Shown: piece by piece, positions 50,596 to 60,819 of the stretch
Layout of the letters: every line of letters begins with the position of its first letter
Numbering within the stretch: the stretch's first letter is position 1
Source of the DNA: DATFNI01 sp963712305
Lineage (GTDB): Bacteria > Bacteroidota > Rhodothermia > Balneolales > DATFMH01
Length of the DNA: 64,000 nt
Direction of reading: 5' to 3'
Assembly: GCA_963712305.1 (NCBI GenBank)
Contig: CAVQHI010000002.1
Coordinates: 62,001 to 126,000, forward strand
Translations under genes and position numbers: made by a program
Notes under the pieces: generated by a model
The model's database searches: none
Told to the model about the DNA's origin: nothing
Seen by the model: the letters and a program-made list of their open reading frames with translations, nothing else

Positions 50596-51845
50596 GAGAT
50601 GACTGTCTTGTGTATATACTTGAAATGCTGGCGGGTTCTTCTGTAAGGAAACAGGATGACCAGGAGAATAGACATTGGTATCAGTGTCAGGTAGAAAGCC
50701 AATTGCCCGCTGAAATGTCCAAACATAAACCCGGTAATAAGCGATCCTGTGGTGCCTCCGAGTGCCGAAAAAATAACGATCAGCCCGCTCATGGCACTCT
50801 GGTGTGCTTTGGGTAGCTTGCTTAGGACGCTTGAACAGACTGTCGGGTAAATCGGCGCAAGGAACAGCCCGACGAGCGGCAGGATGAATGCCGCAATGGG
50901 GACACTGCCCCAGCCGGTTACAGAACCCGGCGTAGCTCCGGCGGTCGCCGGCAATGTGAGAGCGACCAATATCATCGCCCCGATAATGCTTACGATAAGC
51001 ACGGGAAACCAACTGAATTTCTTGATTACTTTCCCGCTGAGCAGTCTTCCGGCAGCAATGGTTCCGGGCAGAATGCTGGTCAGTGTCACGCTAATATTAC
51101 TCGGCAGAAAAAGGACTTTATTATTAAACGTCGGCAGCCAGGTTGTGATACTCTGTTCGATGAGTACGTAGAAGAAGGCAAGAAAGATGAAAATGATAAC
51201 CATCGGATAGCGAACAAGCATGATCATATCGATGAAATCCTGAGCCGGTTTTTGATCCTCTAACCTGACGCCGCTCTCATCTAGTTTTGCGCTGAGCAAC
51301 AAAAGAAAAGCAAAAAACGAGATCGCAGCCAGCACCCAGTACGTATCGAGCCAGCTTATGGCCGGGTTTTCATTCGCGAGCTTTATGAATTCACCAAAGA
51401 TGGCATAACCGGAGAGCATCCCCACCATAAAAAAGCCTTCGAGGACGCTCATGACACTTGCGTGTTGATCGGCGTTTTCCGTAATGACGCCAACGGTTGA
51501 ATAAGCCGAGATCTTTATAAGCGCAAAACTGACGCCGATGGTAGCAAAAAGAATCTTGGTCATGGCAAAGCCGCCAATCAGCCGCATGGCGATGCATCCG
51601 CCGGTTACAAACAGCAGGCCGGCGAGCATCGATTTTTTATATCCGAAACGGGGGATGTATGATGCCGCCAGAAATGAGAATATGGCGATTGAAAGATCTT
51701 TGAAGGGTTCCAGGACACTGGCCGCAGTCGGAGATACGCCGTATAAATTTTGCACCTGCAGAATGACAGTACCAACACTATTCAAAAGAATGGCAAACAC
51801 AAAATAGTTGAGGTACAGTGATAATTTAATTTTCCAGTTACTCAT
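50592..51845 (-). CDS. MFS sugar transporter (FucP/FHS-like)
   Basis: 417 residues with 12 membrane spans. It starts SNWKIKLSLYLNYFVFAILL; the loop 2-3 motif is ASYIPRFGYKKSMLAGLLFV, and the middle loop carries acidic/Gln-rich linker residues (LDESGVRLEDQKPAQDF). The layout resembles the fucose/galactose/H+ symporter group. It lies in the trehalase operon, 4-bp overlapped with trehalase and 152 bp downstream of a PfkB sugar kinase, so trehalose or a related disaccharide or hexose is the likely cargo, which is an inference. Confidence 0.85.
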   Translation of the reverse strand: MSNWKIKLSLYLNYFVFAILLNSVGTVILQVQNLYGVSPTAASVLEPFKDLSIAIFSFLAASYIPRFGYKKSMLAGLLFVTGGCIAMRLIGGFAMTKILFATIGVSFALIKISAYSTVGVITENADQHASVMSVLEGFFMVGMLSGYAIFGEFIKLANENPAISWLDTYWVLAAISFFAFLLLLSAKLDESGVRLEDQKPAQDFIDMIMLVRYPMVIIFIFLAFFYVLIEQSITTWLPTFNNKVLFLPSNISVTLTSILPGTIAAGRLLSGKVIKKFSWFPVLIVSIIGAMILVALTLPATAGATPGSVTGWGSVPIAAFILPLVGLFLAPIYPTVCSSVLSKLPKAHQSAMSGLIVIFSALGGTTGSLITGFMFGHFSGQLAFYLTLIPMSILLVILFPYRRTRQHFKYIHKTVIS

Positions 51846-51997
51846 GGTGGTTTCTTCATGGTTGAAAGGGAATATAAAAGCAGTCAGAATGATTCTTATT
51901 TACAGCAAACCCTGGTTTTTAAAAATATAATGAATCTGATCTAACGCCCCGGGAAGTAAAGGGATGGTAATATTAAAAAATGGATGTTGAAAGTGAT

Positions 51998-52891
51998 TTA
52001 TGAATCTCCATGTGGCGTGATTTCCGGCATACCGCCCTTCATTGTCGCAACACGGGCCGCATAGTGATTGGCGGCTTTGAGCGTTTCATCGAGCGATCTT
52101 TTTCTCAGAAGATGATGCACTAGTGCAGCTGTAAAGGCATCGCCGGCACCGACAACATCTCCTTTTGAAGTATCAACAGGTTCGGAAGCGCGCCGGACAT
52201 GTTCGTTTTCGGAGTAGATTTCACTTCCTTCGGCACCGAGCGTGACGCATACATAACTGACATTAAACTCGTTAATAAGCCATTTCGCCGGATGTGCTAT
52301 ACCGTATAGTTTCCCGATCGTATTCAACTCATCATGGTTAAGTTTAATAACATTGGATTTAGCAAAACACTGCTCCAGCAGCATCTTGCTGTAGAATGAA
52401 GCGCGCAGGTTCACATCGAGTACCTTCATGCACTGTGGGTGGGCTTTGTTCAGGAAATTCTGGATAGTCGTTCGGCTGCGGTCATATCGTTGTGCGAGCG
52501 TTCCAAACACGATGGCATCCGAGTTGCGGGCGAGATCTATCCAATCTTCTGTCAGTTCAAGGTAGTCCCATGCGACATCTTCAGTGATGGTATAGGTCGG
52601 TTCATTTTCGTTCATTTGAACCTCTACCGTACCAGTTGGCCGTTGGATATCCTTTTGAATATAGTTTGTGTCGACCTTCTTCTTCCAGAGGTAGCTATCT
52701 ATCTCACGGCCAAGATCATCCATGCCGATACGGCTTGCAATGACTCCATGATCGCCCCAGATGGTAGCGTGATAAACCATATTCGCCGGTGCGCCGCCGG
52801 GTAGTTTGAATTCTGGAAAACGGTCCCAAAGAAGCTCTCCTATTCCCGTCACCAAATAAGCGTTGTTATCAGAAAACTCGGATTTTAGCAT
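51998..52891 (-). CDS. PfkB-family carbohydrate kinase
   Basis: 297 residues. PfkB motifs: GGAPANMVYHA (motif 1 region, about residue 32), RPTGTVEVQMNENEPTYTIT (sugar-site lid), and the catalytic C-terminal DTSKGDVVGAGDAFTAALVH, with Asp of GAGDAF as base. It phosphorylates a hexose or fructose-type sugar with ATP. It is the first gene of the kinase-transporter-trehalase run on the minus strand, with a 730-bp gene-free region upstream that must contain the promoter. Confidence 0.9.
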   Translation of the reverse strand: MLKSEFSDNNAYLVTGIGELLWDRFPEFKLPGGAPANMVYHATIWGDHGVIASRIGMDDLGREIDSYLWKKKVDTNYIQKDIQRPTGTVEVQMNENEPTYTITEDVAWDYLELTEDWIDLARNSDAIVFGTLAQRYDRSRTTIQNFLNKAHPQCMKVLDVNLRASFYSKMLLEQCFAKSNVIKLNHDELNTIGKLYGIAHPAKWLINEFNVSYVCVTLGAEGSEIYSENEHVRRASEPVDTSKGDVVGAGDAFTAALVHHLLRKRSLDETLKAANHYAARVATMKGGMPEITPHGDS

Positions 52892-53621
52892 AATTCTGAA
52901 TTTTTGTGACCCTCGATGTTACGATTACCGACAAAGTGCGTAATGAAAATACTAAGTACAACTGAATTCAATTCACTTAAGTTATTGTCGCCGAGATAAA
53001 TTTCATGATCTGAGTAAAATTGTCGTTATAACGGTTAAACTCTCAGAATTGGGTATTAAATTAATTAAGTATTATGAATGAAATACCTAATTGTTGGAAT
53101 TGTTTTTTTTACAACGAAAACGCCGTGAATAATTTTACTATTATTTTGTTTTTATAATACTTACATGATTTTCTGTTTGATGAGTGTGATAACTAGTCCT
53201 GTAAACGGGTGATCTCAATGAAGACCTGATATATGAATAATATAGTGCTTGCAAGTGTTTTAAAAGGTATAAAGTGAGATTTTTTCTAAACCGTGATACC
53301 GAATGCTGCCGTCCTTAAATGATCCGTTATGATTCCTGCCTATCCTTAATTTTTCAGGATAAATTCACTAAACACAATTTATTCGTAGTTATTATTATAG
53401 GTTTTTAATGTAAAAACCGGGAAATCAAGGTCTTGAAAAAGCGCTATTCTGAAAACTGAACGGTAATATTTAAAAAATTAATTAAAAATATAATTTTTGA
53501 TTGTTTTTTAATACAAAACAGTTTAACATCATTACTAATTATGGCAAAGGTTTGATTTGCTTCAAATTTTGTCGTTGATCGTAGGTTCTCGTTAAAAAAA
53601 TCACCATAAATACCACTGGCT
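52892..53621. other. 730-bp AT-rich region between divergent operons
   Basis: No gene, RNA or repeat could be supported. It separates the sugar-kinase operon (minus) from glnB-amt (plus). It contains only short AT-rich runs and the ATG-proximal leader of glnB. Confidence 0.5.
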
Positions 53622-53960
53622 ATGAAGAAGGTTGAAGCAGTCATTCGGACTTCAAAGTTCGAAGAGGTTCACGCTGAGCTCAGTAAGATTGGCATTGGGT
53701 TCATGACTTTTAGTGAAGTTAAAGGATTCGGAGAGGAACATGGAGCTACCCAGATGTACAGGGGAGCGACTTATGATGCCGGTTTCGTCTCCCGGACGGA
53801 AATCGAGATCGTTGTGACAGACGACCGCGTAGATGACTTGGTTTCAACCCTGATGCAAGCGGCAGCAACCGGTGAAGTAGGGGATGGAAAGATTTTTATT
53901 TATGACGTCGAGGATGTGATTCGCATCCGGACCGGTGAAAAAGGGAAAAGTGCTCTTTAA
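53622..53960 (+). CDS. Nitrogen regulatory protein PII
   Basis: 112 residues, standard PII length. T-loop KGFGEEHGATQMYRGATYDA keeps Tyr51, the uridylylation position, and the B-loop region is ATGEVGDGKIFIYDVEDVIR with the C-loop RTGE. It senses 2-oxoglutarate and adenylates and blocks ammonium transporters. It precedes amt by 92 bp, the usual glnK-amt pair. The first 10 residues (MKKVEAVIRT) confirm the start. Whether it is uridylylated depends on an unseen GlnD. Confidence 0.95.
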   Translation: MKKVEAVIRTSKFEEVHAELSKIGIGFMTFSEVKGFGEEHGATQMYRGATYDAGFVSRTEIEIVVTDDRVDDLVSTLMQAAATGEVGDGKIFIYDVEDVIRIRTGEKGKSAL

Positions 53961-54052
53961 GTGTCGTGAAAAAAAATATTACCAGGAGTAATCAACAATC
54001 GTCCTTTCTCTAATACAACAAATAACATATCTGAAACCTAAAGACTAAAACC

Positions 54053-55636
54053 ATGGATGTACTTGCAAAAAGGGCCCCGAAATATTACGGGGCTGCTTAT
54101 GTGTTTTCCGTAATCGTCATTTTGATGATGTTTGTTACTGCAACGCCGTCGATATCATACGGTCAGGGCGACCCGACGGGCGCAAAAACCGGGACAATCA
54201 ATGATGTCCCCGCGGCTACCGCCGGGCAACCCACAATACAGGAACTGGGTAACGCGGTCGGTCACAATTCAATTTCCATCAATCTTGTCTGGACATTATT
54301 GGCCGGATTCCTGGTAATGTTTATGCAGGCAGGATTTGCAATGGTTGAAGCAGGTTTTACCCGGGCGAAACACGTTGCACACACCATGGGAATGAACTTC
54401 TTTATTTACGTATTGGGAATCGTCGGTTTCTGGATCTGCGGATTCGCCATCATGTTTGGAGGCGTCGGTTCCATTGGGGCTCTCGGAGGGACCCCGGGTC
54501 TGACCCACGAATTTACCATGACGCTATTCGGCAAAAGCTTTGGTCTGTTCGGAGGAGCCGGTTTCTTTCTCAATAATAACGTCTATGACGTAGGTATCTT
54601 CGCCTTGTTCCTGTTCCAGATGGTATTCATGGATACGACAGCTACCATCCCGACCGGAGCTATGGCAGAGCGCTGGAAGTTCAAAGCTTTTGCGGTGTAC
54701 GGATTGTTTATATCTATGATTGTATATCCTTTGTACGGGAACTGGATCTGGGGCGGCGGTTGGTTATCAGCCCTGGGTACTAACTTCGGTCTTGGACATG
54801 GAGTCGTTGATTTCGCCGGTTCATCGGTGGTGCACATGGTTGGTGGTGTTGCTGCCCTGGCCGGCGCTATGGTCATTGGCCCCCGTCTTGGTAAGTACAA
54901 CAAAGACGGATCTGTAAACGCAATACCGGGTCATAACATCCCAATGGCCATGATTGGAACATTCATCCTCGCTTTTGGATGGTTTGGTTTTAACCCGGGA
55001 TCAACGCTAGCCGGTACCGATCTGCGTATTGCTGTTGTCGCAACCAACACGATGCTTGCCAGTGCCAGCGGCGCCTTATTTGCCACATTGTATATGTGGT
55101 TCAAATACAAAAAACCCGATCCGAGCATGATGGCAAATGGTATGCTTGCAGGTCTGGTTGCCATCACAGCGCCTTGTGCTTTTGTGAACGCCAGCTCCGC
55201 CTTTATCATTGGTGCTATTGCAGGTGTGTTAGTCGTAGCGGCTGTCTTCTTCATCGATCAAAAGATGAAAATTGATGATCCTGTCGGTGCCATTGCCGTG
55301 CACGGAGTTAACGGCCTCTGGGGTATCCTGGCATTAGGATTATTTGCCGATGGATCCTATGGTAACGGCTGGAACGGCGTTGCCGGGCCCGTAACCGGCC
55401 TTTTCTACGGCAATCCCGGTCAGTTCTTTGCTGAGTTGATTGGAGGTATTGTCTGTTTCGTGGTTGTATTCGGACTGATGTACGGCTTCTTCAAAGTCTG
55501 TGACAAGTTCATAGGTATCAGAGTCAGCCGTGAAGATGAATTGCAGGGTCTCGATATACCTGAAATGGGTGTCAAAGGCTACGACGACTCAGCTTCTGAG
55601 AACATGGAAATCATCCCGAAACTGGAAACAGCATAA
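54053..55636 (+). CDS. amt: Ammonium transporter
   Basis: 527 residues. An N-terminal signal-like segment (about 13-42, ending SYGQG) is followed by 11 spans of the Amt/Rh fold. The Phe gate and His pair lie in FAGSSVVHMVGGVAALAGAM and in IAVHGVNGLWG; MEAGFTRAKHVAHTMGMNFF-like text (MVEAGFTRAKHVAHTMGMNF) and DTTATIPTGAMAERWKFKAF are conserved. It takes up ammonium and is regulated by the PII protein upstream. The C-terminal tail (DELQGLDIPEMGVKGYDDSA) is the usual cytosolic PII-docking type. A strong terminator follows. Confidence 0.95.
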   Translation: MDVLAKRAPKYYGAAYVFSVIVILMMFVTATPSISYGQGDPTGAKTGTINDVPAATAGQPTIQELGNAVGHNSISINLVWTLLAGFLVMFMQAGFAMVEAGFTRAKHVAHTMGMNFFIYVLGIVGFWICGFAIMFGGVGSIGALGGTPGLTHEFTMTLFGKSFGLFGGAGFFLNNNVYDVGIFALFLFQMVFMDTTATIPTGAMAERWKFKAFAVYGLFISMIVYPLYGNWIWGGGWLSALGTNFGLGHGVVDFAGSSVVHMVGGVAALAGAMVIGPRLGKYNKDGSVNAIPGHNIPMAMIGTFILAFGWFGFNPGSTLAGTDLRIAVVATNTMLASASGALFATLYMWFKYKKPDPSMMANGMLAGLVAITAPCAFVNASSAFIIGAIAGVLVVAAVFFIDQKMKIDDPVGAIAVHGVNGLWGILALGLFADGSYGNGWNGVAGPVTGLFYGNPGQFFAELIGGIVCFVVVFGLMYGFFKVCDKFIGIRVSREDELQGLDIPEMGVKGYDDSASENMEIIPKLETA

Positions 55637-55663
55637 TATTACCCTTTTGTTCTGTTACCACCC

Positions 55664-55703
55664 AAAAGGCATCCCGTCCTTCTCACAGGCGGGATGCCTT
55701 TTT
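55664..55703 (+). terminator. Rho-independent terminator of glnB-amt
   Basis: GGCATCCCG (55668-55676) and CGGGATGCC (55690-55698) with a T-run at 55699 onward; the A-run before the stem makes it partly bidirectional. Confidence 0.9.
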
Positions 55704-55777
55704 ATTTTTTTGTGTCTTCCGTGCCGTGGTGACTTAGGATATTATTGCTACAGAAACACGGAGGGACACGGAAAATT

Positions 55778-56296
55778 TTATTCGGAAAGAGCGGCAATCA
55801 GGTCTGAGTAGGAATGGGTAAGCAGGTCATCCTCTTTAATTCCAAGGTACTTGATATAAAAATTACACTGTTCACGGAGCATGTCTTCCGACCGTGAACC
55901 ATCAGAATCAATAGCTTCGATCTCAACGAAACTCCCAAGGTTTTTCACCCGATCGATGTGGAACTTAACATTGTCGATGAAATAGATCTCACGCTGCTTA
56001 TCAACGACCCAACGAACCCCCAGCGATTTAGTGAGAATATTCTTCAGTGTTTCCGATGCTTCATTGACCGCAAACAGATCAACGTGTGAAGCTTTCGGTC
56101 CAGCCTGGTTGGCCCTATTGTAGAAAATGAGGTTATTCTCGATGGATCCCTGCCTAAGCTTCAGTCTTCCGTCTCTTACCTTAAAGTAAGTATCTGTTTG
56201 GTGATCGATTCCTTTGAAAACCGGGTCTTTTTGTTGAATGAGCTGACGTATGTTTTCAGGATCAGCGCAACGGGCTTTTATCTCGACATTGAGCAT
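55778..56296 (-). CDS. CYTH-domain protein (class IV adenylate cyclase-like)
   Basis: 172 residues from ATG 56296 (MLNVEIKARC). The CYTH signature EIK at the front, TYFKVRDGRLKLRQG, NLIFYNRANQAGPKAS and IDNVKFHIDRVKNLGSFVEI then EAID are the typical tunnel-lining charged strands. Such proteins bind organic phosphates with divalent metal; most bacterial members are tripolyphosphatase-like or adenylate cyclases of type CyaB. The exact activity is not readable. A longer frame to 56329 exists but lacks a better start. Confidence 0.85.
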   Translation of the reverse strand: MLNVEIKARCADPENIRQLIQQKDPVFKGIDHQTDTYFKVRDGRLKLRQGSIENNLIFYNRANQAGPKASHVDLFAVNEASETLKNILTKSLGVRWVVDKQREIYFIDNVKFHIDRVKNLGSFVEIEAIDSDGSRSEDMLREQCNFYIKYLGIKEDDLLTHSYSDLIAALSE

Positions 56297-56406
56297 GTGA
56301 GAACAAGTTTTAATAGTGAATGTGACCAATAGGAAAATGACTATAAGTCTCTGTTCATCGGGGCTTCACATATGTCATCTAGCCAAGATCACAAAGTTCG
56401 CAGAAT

Positions 56407-56445
56407 AAAAAGGCCCGCTCCCGCAATATCAGGAGCAGGCCTTTT
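56407..56445 (-). terminator. Terminator after the GH31 gene
   Basis: AAAAGGCC-C-GCTCC (56408-56421) and GGAGC-A-GGCCTTTT pair around a 10-nt loop, with one A/C mismatch. It is 14 bp past the GH31 stop and lies before the CYTH gene; A/T tails fit either direction. Confidence 0.8.
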
Positions 56446-56459
56446 GTTTGCCATGAAAA

Positions 56460-59102
56460 CTATTGGTTGGTCGTGTCGTGAAGCTGGTCCATTGCCTTCA
56501 GGATGTACATCCGCTGGCTGGTCATTTGTGGTACTTTCCTGATCATTTCCGGTAATTCCTTATGGAATATTTCGAGTTCTTTATGAGCACTCGATGGATC
56601 AAGTTCGATGCGGCGCCCTGTCTGATACAGGTCGATCAGCGTATCAGGTGCCCACAAGTTGCCATGATAGTGATAGAACTTCCAGTTGTTCCCGCTCAGG
56701 CGTTCAAGAACATGAACGGCGGTTTGGATGCGCGATGTATTGCCTCTCATTCCGTCAAGCAACGGGGAATCGATGGGATCAGCGAAATGGACTTCTACTT
56801 TTGTTGTACGATGAACCGACATTTCCGGCACACGAACAAACGTTGCGAATTTTTTACCGTCATACCACCAGCCTGCCTGGTCGTGATTATCGGTTAACTC
56901 TACTTTCCGTCCATTAACAGTGACCGATGAAGCGGGCCATGAATTCATGATCCTGACTTCATATGTTCGTTTCGAGGGCATTCCATCGTATTTGCCTTGT
57001 GCCGGATCAATAGTCAGTATGAGTGTCTTATTGTCCGGTTCGGCATGATGGACAGTTGTCCATGCATATTTGCTGTGCTGATAATCCTGACTGTCGCCTT
57101 GATCTTCATACAAACGGGCAGTGGCGGAGTCGCCCGGGAAAACTGTCAGTACTAATGGATTTGGTGCCATTTCGTGCTTGCCGATCGTTTCCCTGGTTTG
57201 CATTGGAATTACGGCTCCCTGTTTCACATACACCGGTATCTCATCGAGCTGGAACTTGCGGTTATAAACCTTCCCGCCTTCCAGCGTTTTCCCCGTGTAC
57301 CATTCCACCCATTTCCCCCGATTTATCGGGGGGAGCCATACTTTTACATTTGAGAGCAGGCTATCTTTTTGCATCGGTGCTGTTACAGGCCGGACAAGGA
57401 TGTTGTCGCCAAACATATATTCATCCTTGAAATCGTAGGCTTCCTGGTTGTTTGGATGGCTGTAATACATTGGGCGGATGATTGATACACCCGTATCATA
57501 AGCCTCACGCGAAGTCGTGTAGATATATGGGATGAGTGAATAACGCATCAGTACCGCTTCACGCATGGCTCGTGCATTCTCGTAAGGGAATGCCCAGATT
57601 CTTCGCTCGCCGTCCGGGTTTTTGGTTACGTGCGTACGCAAAATAGGACTAAATGCTCCCCACTGAATCCATCGTGTAAAGAGCTCAGGAGAGTCAGGAC
57701 CCGGCATATGTCCGCCGATATCGTGACTCCAGTAACCATATCCAACATTGGATGCTGTTGAGGTGAAATAAGGCTGAAAAGCCAGTGATTGCCAGGTATT
57801 TACAACATCACCCGAGAAACCGATCTGGTAACGATGATTACCAAGTCCTCCCCAGCGATGGTAAATCAGTGGGCGTTTGTTGCTTTCCCGCTTCATGTGC
57901 GTAAAGAAGACATAATTGAGCCACCATGTAGGCGTAACACCCGGAATTTTTGTAGTACCCCATTGCTGCCAGTCGAGCCACCAAAAATCTATTCCCTGTT
58001 TTTCGAATGGATCGATTACATATTTGAAATAGTTCTCGGCAAATTTCTTATCTGTAATATTAAAGGGGACATACTTCTTGGTCGAAGGATCGATGCCCAT
58101 GGCTTTGGCCATATTTTCGTAAGGTGCTTCATAAGGCTGGATGCCAGAGGCCGGGTGAAGATTCATTGTGACCTTCAGGTTTTCCTTTGCTGTCCAGTCC
58201 AAAAACTTTTTGGGATTTGGGAAATAGGTCGGGCTCCAGGTGTATCCGGTCCATCCTTTGGGCTGCCCCGCCTGGTCGCGCTGGGGATTTGTCCAGTCAA
58301 GTCCCCATGTTCTGTGCCAATCCATGTCAATAACGAGCACGTTGAGCGGCACTTCATGGGTGTGGAACTGGTGCACAAGATCCTTGAATTCCTCATCAGT
58401 GTACGCCCAGTAACGAGACCACCAGAAACCGAATGCAAATCGCGGCGGCATCGGAATTTTACCTGCTACTTTGGTGTAGTCGCCAAGTTCAGCCTTGTAA
58501 TCACGACCATATCCCAGGAAATACCAGTCCTGTTGTCCCTGGTCGGTGCGGGGCACAACCCATGGCCAATCGGAATTATCAAACAGGGGACGACCAGAGT
58601 CATCGACTACGTACCAGCCGTCTTTTGATAAGAGTCCCGACGGGAGAGCCGTAGAGCCATTCACACCATCGAGTGTGCGGATCGTACCCTTCAGGTTGGC
58701 CGTATCCTTCATTGATGGATGCCATGTTTGCCATTGTCCGTTCAACTGGAACTGAACGGACAGATTATCGTCAGTAAACTTGCCGCTGTTATCCTTATAC
58801 GCAAGCTTCAGTTTGCCGGTATCGATGATCAGATTGCCTCCGTCATGAGATACCTGGAATTGGGGAACAGGCAGGTTTCGATTGATAAACACAAAAGAGG
58901 CGTGATCTTCAAACTTGCCGTTGGGTTCCCATTCCATACGAATCATTCGGTTGGTCAGTACCGTGAATCGGGCGTTTCCGGAAGTAACAACAGCTTTGGG
59001 ATTTGCTACCGGGTTGCCACCGTTTTGAGCGTAAAGTGATGCAGATGTGATCCCCATCATAAATAAGATGAGAAACACTACTCTGGTTCTGTTAGTAGAC
59101 AT
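56460..59102 (-). CDS. Secreted GH31 glycoside hydrolase (alpha-glucosidase/alpha-xylosidase type)
   Basis: 880 residues from ATG 59102 (an in-frame start 39 bp upstream is also possible). Signal peptide MSTNRTRVVFLILFMMGITS. N-terminal beta-sandwich (about 30-240), then the GH31 (beta/alpha)8 domain: RFAFGFWWSRYWAYTDEEFK, VPLNVLVIDMDWHRTW, GIDFWWLDWQQWG (nucleophile Asp), FSGDVVNTWQSLAFQPYF (acid/base Asp) and SHDIGGHMPGPDSPELFTRW. C-terminal beta domains follow. It releases terminal alpha-linked glucose or xylose outside the cytoplasm. Located near the trehalase-transporter-kinase operon, it probably feeds that system. Confidence 0.92.
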   Translation of the reverse strand: MSTNRTRVVFLILFMMGITSASLYAQNGGNPVANPKAVVTSGNARFTVLTNRMIRMEWEPNGKFEDHASFVFINRNLPVPQFQVSHDGGNLIIDTGKLKLAYKDNSGKFTDDNLSVQFQLNGQWQTWHPSMKDTANLKGTIRTLDGVNGSTALPSGLLSKDGWYVVDDSGRPLFDNSDWPWVVPRTDQGQQDWYFLGYGRDYKAELGDYTKVAGKIPMPPRFAFGFWWSRYWAYTDEEFKDLVHQFHTHEVPLNVLVIDMDWHRTWGLDWTNPQRDQAGQPKGWTGYTWSPTYFPNPKKFLDWTAKENLKVTMNLHPASGIQPYEAPYENMAKAMGIDPSTKKYVPFNITDKKFAENYFKYVIDPFEKQGIDFWWLDWQQWGTTKIPGVTPTWWLNYVFFTHMKRESNKRPLIYHRWGGLGNHRYQIGFSGDVVNTWQSLAFQPYFTSTASNVGYGYWSHDIGGHMPGPDSPELFTRWIQWGAFSPILRTHVTKNPDGERRIWAFPYENARAMREAVLMRYSLIPYIYTTSREAYDTGVSIIRPMYYSHPNNQEAYDFKDEYMFGDNILVRPVTAPMQKDSLLSNVKVWLPPINRGKWVEWYTGKTLEGGKVYNRKFQLDEIPVYVKQGAVIPMQTRETIGKHEMAPNPLVLTVFPGDSATARLYEDQGDSQDYQHSKYAWTTVHHAEPDNKTLILTIDPAQGKYDGMPSKRTYEVRIMNSWPASSVTVNGRKVELTDNHDQAGWWYDGKKFATFVRVPEMSVHRTTKVEVHFADPIDSPLLDGMRGNTSRIQTAVHVLERLSGNNWKFYHYHGNLWAPDTLIDLYQTGRRIELDPSSAHKELEIFHKELPEMIRKVPQMTSQRMYILKAMDQLHDTTNQ

Positions 59103-59937
59103 AATAATGTTGGCTTTTATTTCCCTGGTTATAGTTTTCAAAGACCACGCAAGGCTAAGAATTTACTTAACCCGGTTGCGGTTTTTCAGGCACCTCAAGC
59201 ATTTGCCATATTTTCTGAGTGTAATGTAATGGAAAAAGTCATAAAACGTGAAAGCGATTACATAATCATTTTTGATGATTATGAGGCGGCTACCTTAAGT
59301 TTTGGGAGTATGAGGTGAATTCATGGTTGATAAAAACGATACGGTTAATCGGCTTTGAAACACTGGTAACCCACCCCTTAATCCCCTCCCGGGCGTGTCC
59401 AGACCGGAGAGCTCGTTACATGTGTTCGGAGACCTTGCGTATAGTTCTTAGGGGATTTCCAATAATTACACTGTGTTGACAACCCCCTTCGCCCCCTTTT
59501 TAAGGGGGCGATTTAGCTGTGAGCCAGTAATCGACTGGAAACATTGATAATGAGATTTAACCGATTTTATTCCCCCTTGGCGAAGGGGGCTCAGGGGGGG
59601 ATTGGTCCCGCGTATAACTATGAGTATGTTCGTTAGAATTGAACCCAAACCATGAATGAAAGAGTGTACATAACCTCTCCGGACTGAACACCTGGAGGGG
59701 AGTTTCGTTTCCCCTCTTGGGAGGGGTGTAGAGGTGGGTTCTTAATCGTCAAATAATTGGGAAAGCGTGAATTTTAACCCCTAAATCCCCTGAGGGGACT
59801 TCGCCATTATTATGATTCAAATTCTCAACGTCCCCCACTCGTCATTCCCATAAAAATGGGAATCTGAGAAAAGACGATCATTTCTCCTGTTCTCTAAGTA
59901 TTTAGGATGATTTCAAAATGAGAAGATCAATCGTTTT
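59103..59937. repeat. 835-bp gene-free region rich in G/C-clamped palindromes
   Basis: Contains CCCCCTTCGCCCCCTTTTTA then AGGGGGCG (about 59483-59511), CCCCCTTGGCGAAGGGGG (about 59572-59589), CCCCTCTTGGGAGGGG (about 59711-59726) followed by TGTAGAGGTGGGTT, and the CATTCCC/GGGAAT palindrome at 59840-59865. These REP-like units recur elsewhere in the window (7.7 kb and 3.5 kb). No gene is supported. Confidence 0.65.
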
Positions 59938-60657
59938 TCACTCCAAACCAGCCCAGCGCAGGTACATTTGCCGGACATAAGCAATATGGTCATCGAGCGT
60001 TTCCAGTTTCCAGTCACTGGTATCAACAGGTGGGTGGATGACGGCTGTCACCTTGCCCGAGTTGGAGACAAGTGATTTCTCGACATTCAGATGTTGCGCG
60101 CCGGATATGTAGATCGGAACAATAGGATAGTTGAGGTCGATAGCCATTCGGAATGCTCCTTTTTTAAATGGACCGATTACGCCCTCGTGTTTGCGTGATC
60201 CCTCGGGTGCAAAAAGAACGGATAAGTGTTCCCCGCGAACTTTCTTTAATGCTTTTTGCAGGTTGGCCACAGCCTTCTCTGTATCCTGTCGTTTGATGAA
60301 AATCTGGTCGGTAAGATGTCCCAGCATGAAAAAGACCGGGTTATACTGGAGCTCATATTTAGCAACAAAACGGATGCGCGGGAGCCCGAGTCCTATGATC
60401 ACAAAGAGATCAATGGTCGAGCTATGATTGATGACATAAACAGCGGGTTGATCGATGGGCTGTCCGATTTGCTCGATCTCTAACTTGATTCCGGCCATTT
60501 TTAAAACAGCGCGGCCAATAATCCCGCCGATATGCCGAATGGCAAAATTCCGAAGCGTTCCGAATGAGATGATAATCATCAAAAGGACCAGTGGCACCGC
60601 GATGGCGAACAGTAGGAATGCGAAGAATACATTAAAAGTGGCTCGCAGGTACTTCAT
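59938..60657 (-). CDS. plsC: 1-acyl-sn-glycerol-3-phosphate acyltransferase
   Basis: 239 residues from ATG 60657 (MKYLRATFNVFFAFLLFAIA), giving the usual N-terminal membrane segment. The acyltransferase motif I is VINHSSTIDLF (H-x4-D), motif II-III text is FIKRQDTEKA and the conserved FAPEGSRKHEGVIGPFKKGA (block III). It acylates lysophosphatidate to phosphatidate at the inner membrane in phospholipid synthesis. The longer frame to 60741 lacks similarity and is not favoured. It is divergent from the cation-efflux gene. Confidence 0.9.
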   Translation of the reverse strand: MKYLRATFNVFFAFLLFAIAVPLVLLMIIISFGTLRNFAIRHIGGIIGRAVLKMAGIKLEIEQIGQPIDQPAVYVINHSSTIDLFVIIGLGLPRIRFVAKYELQYNPVFFMLGHLTDQIFIKRQDTEKAVANLQKALKKVRGEHLSVLFAPEGSRKHEGVIGPFKKGAFRMAIDLNYPIVPIYISGAQHLNVEKSLVSNSGKVTAVIHPPVDTSDWKLETLDDHIAYVRQMYLRWAGLE

Positions 60658-60819
60658 AGCGATATTTGATGGATAAAATAGCCTGAGAATATAGGAAGCG
60701 AACCAATCGGTACCAAACTGCCAGGTACGTATTCCAATCACAATTACTCTTCATTGTCACTGCAAAGAGCGTGGTAAATCGCGATGCGCCCCTACAAACG
60801 ACCGCAAACCCTGATGCTC

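Noticed and set aside
50595..51012. N-terminal extension of the trehalase frame
   Set aside because: It is the transporter gene read in another frame and lacks a trehalase match; the ATGA overlap start is better.
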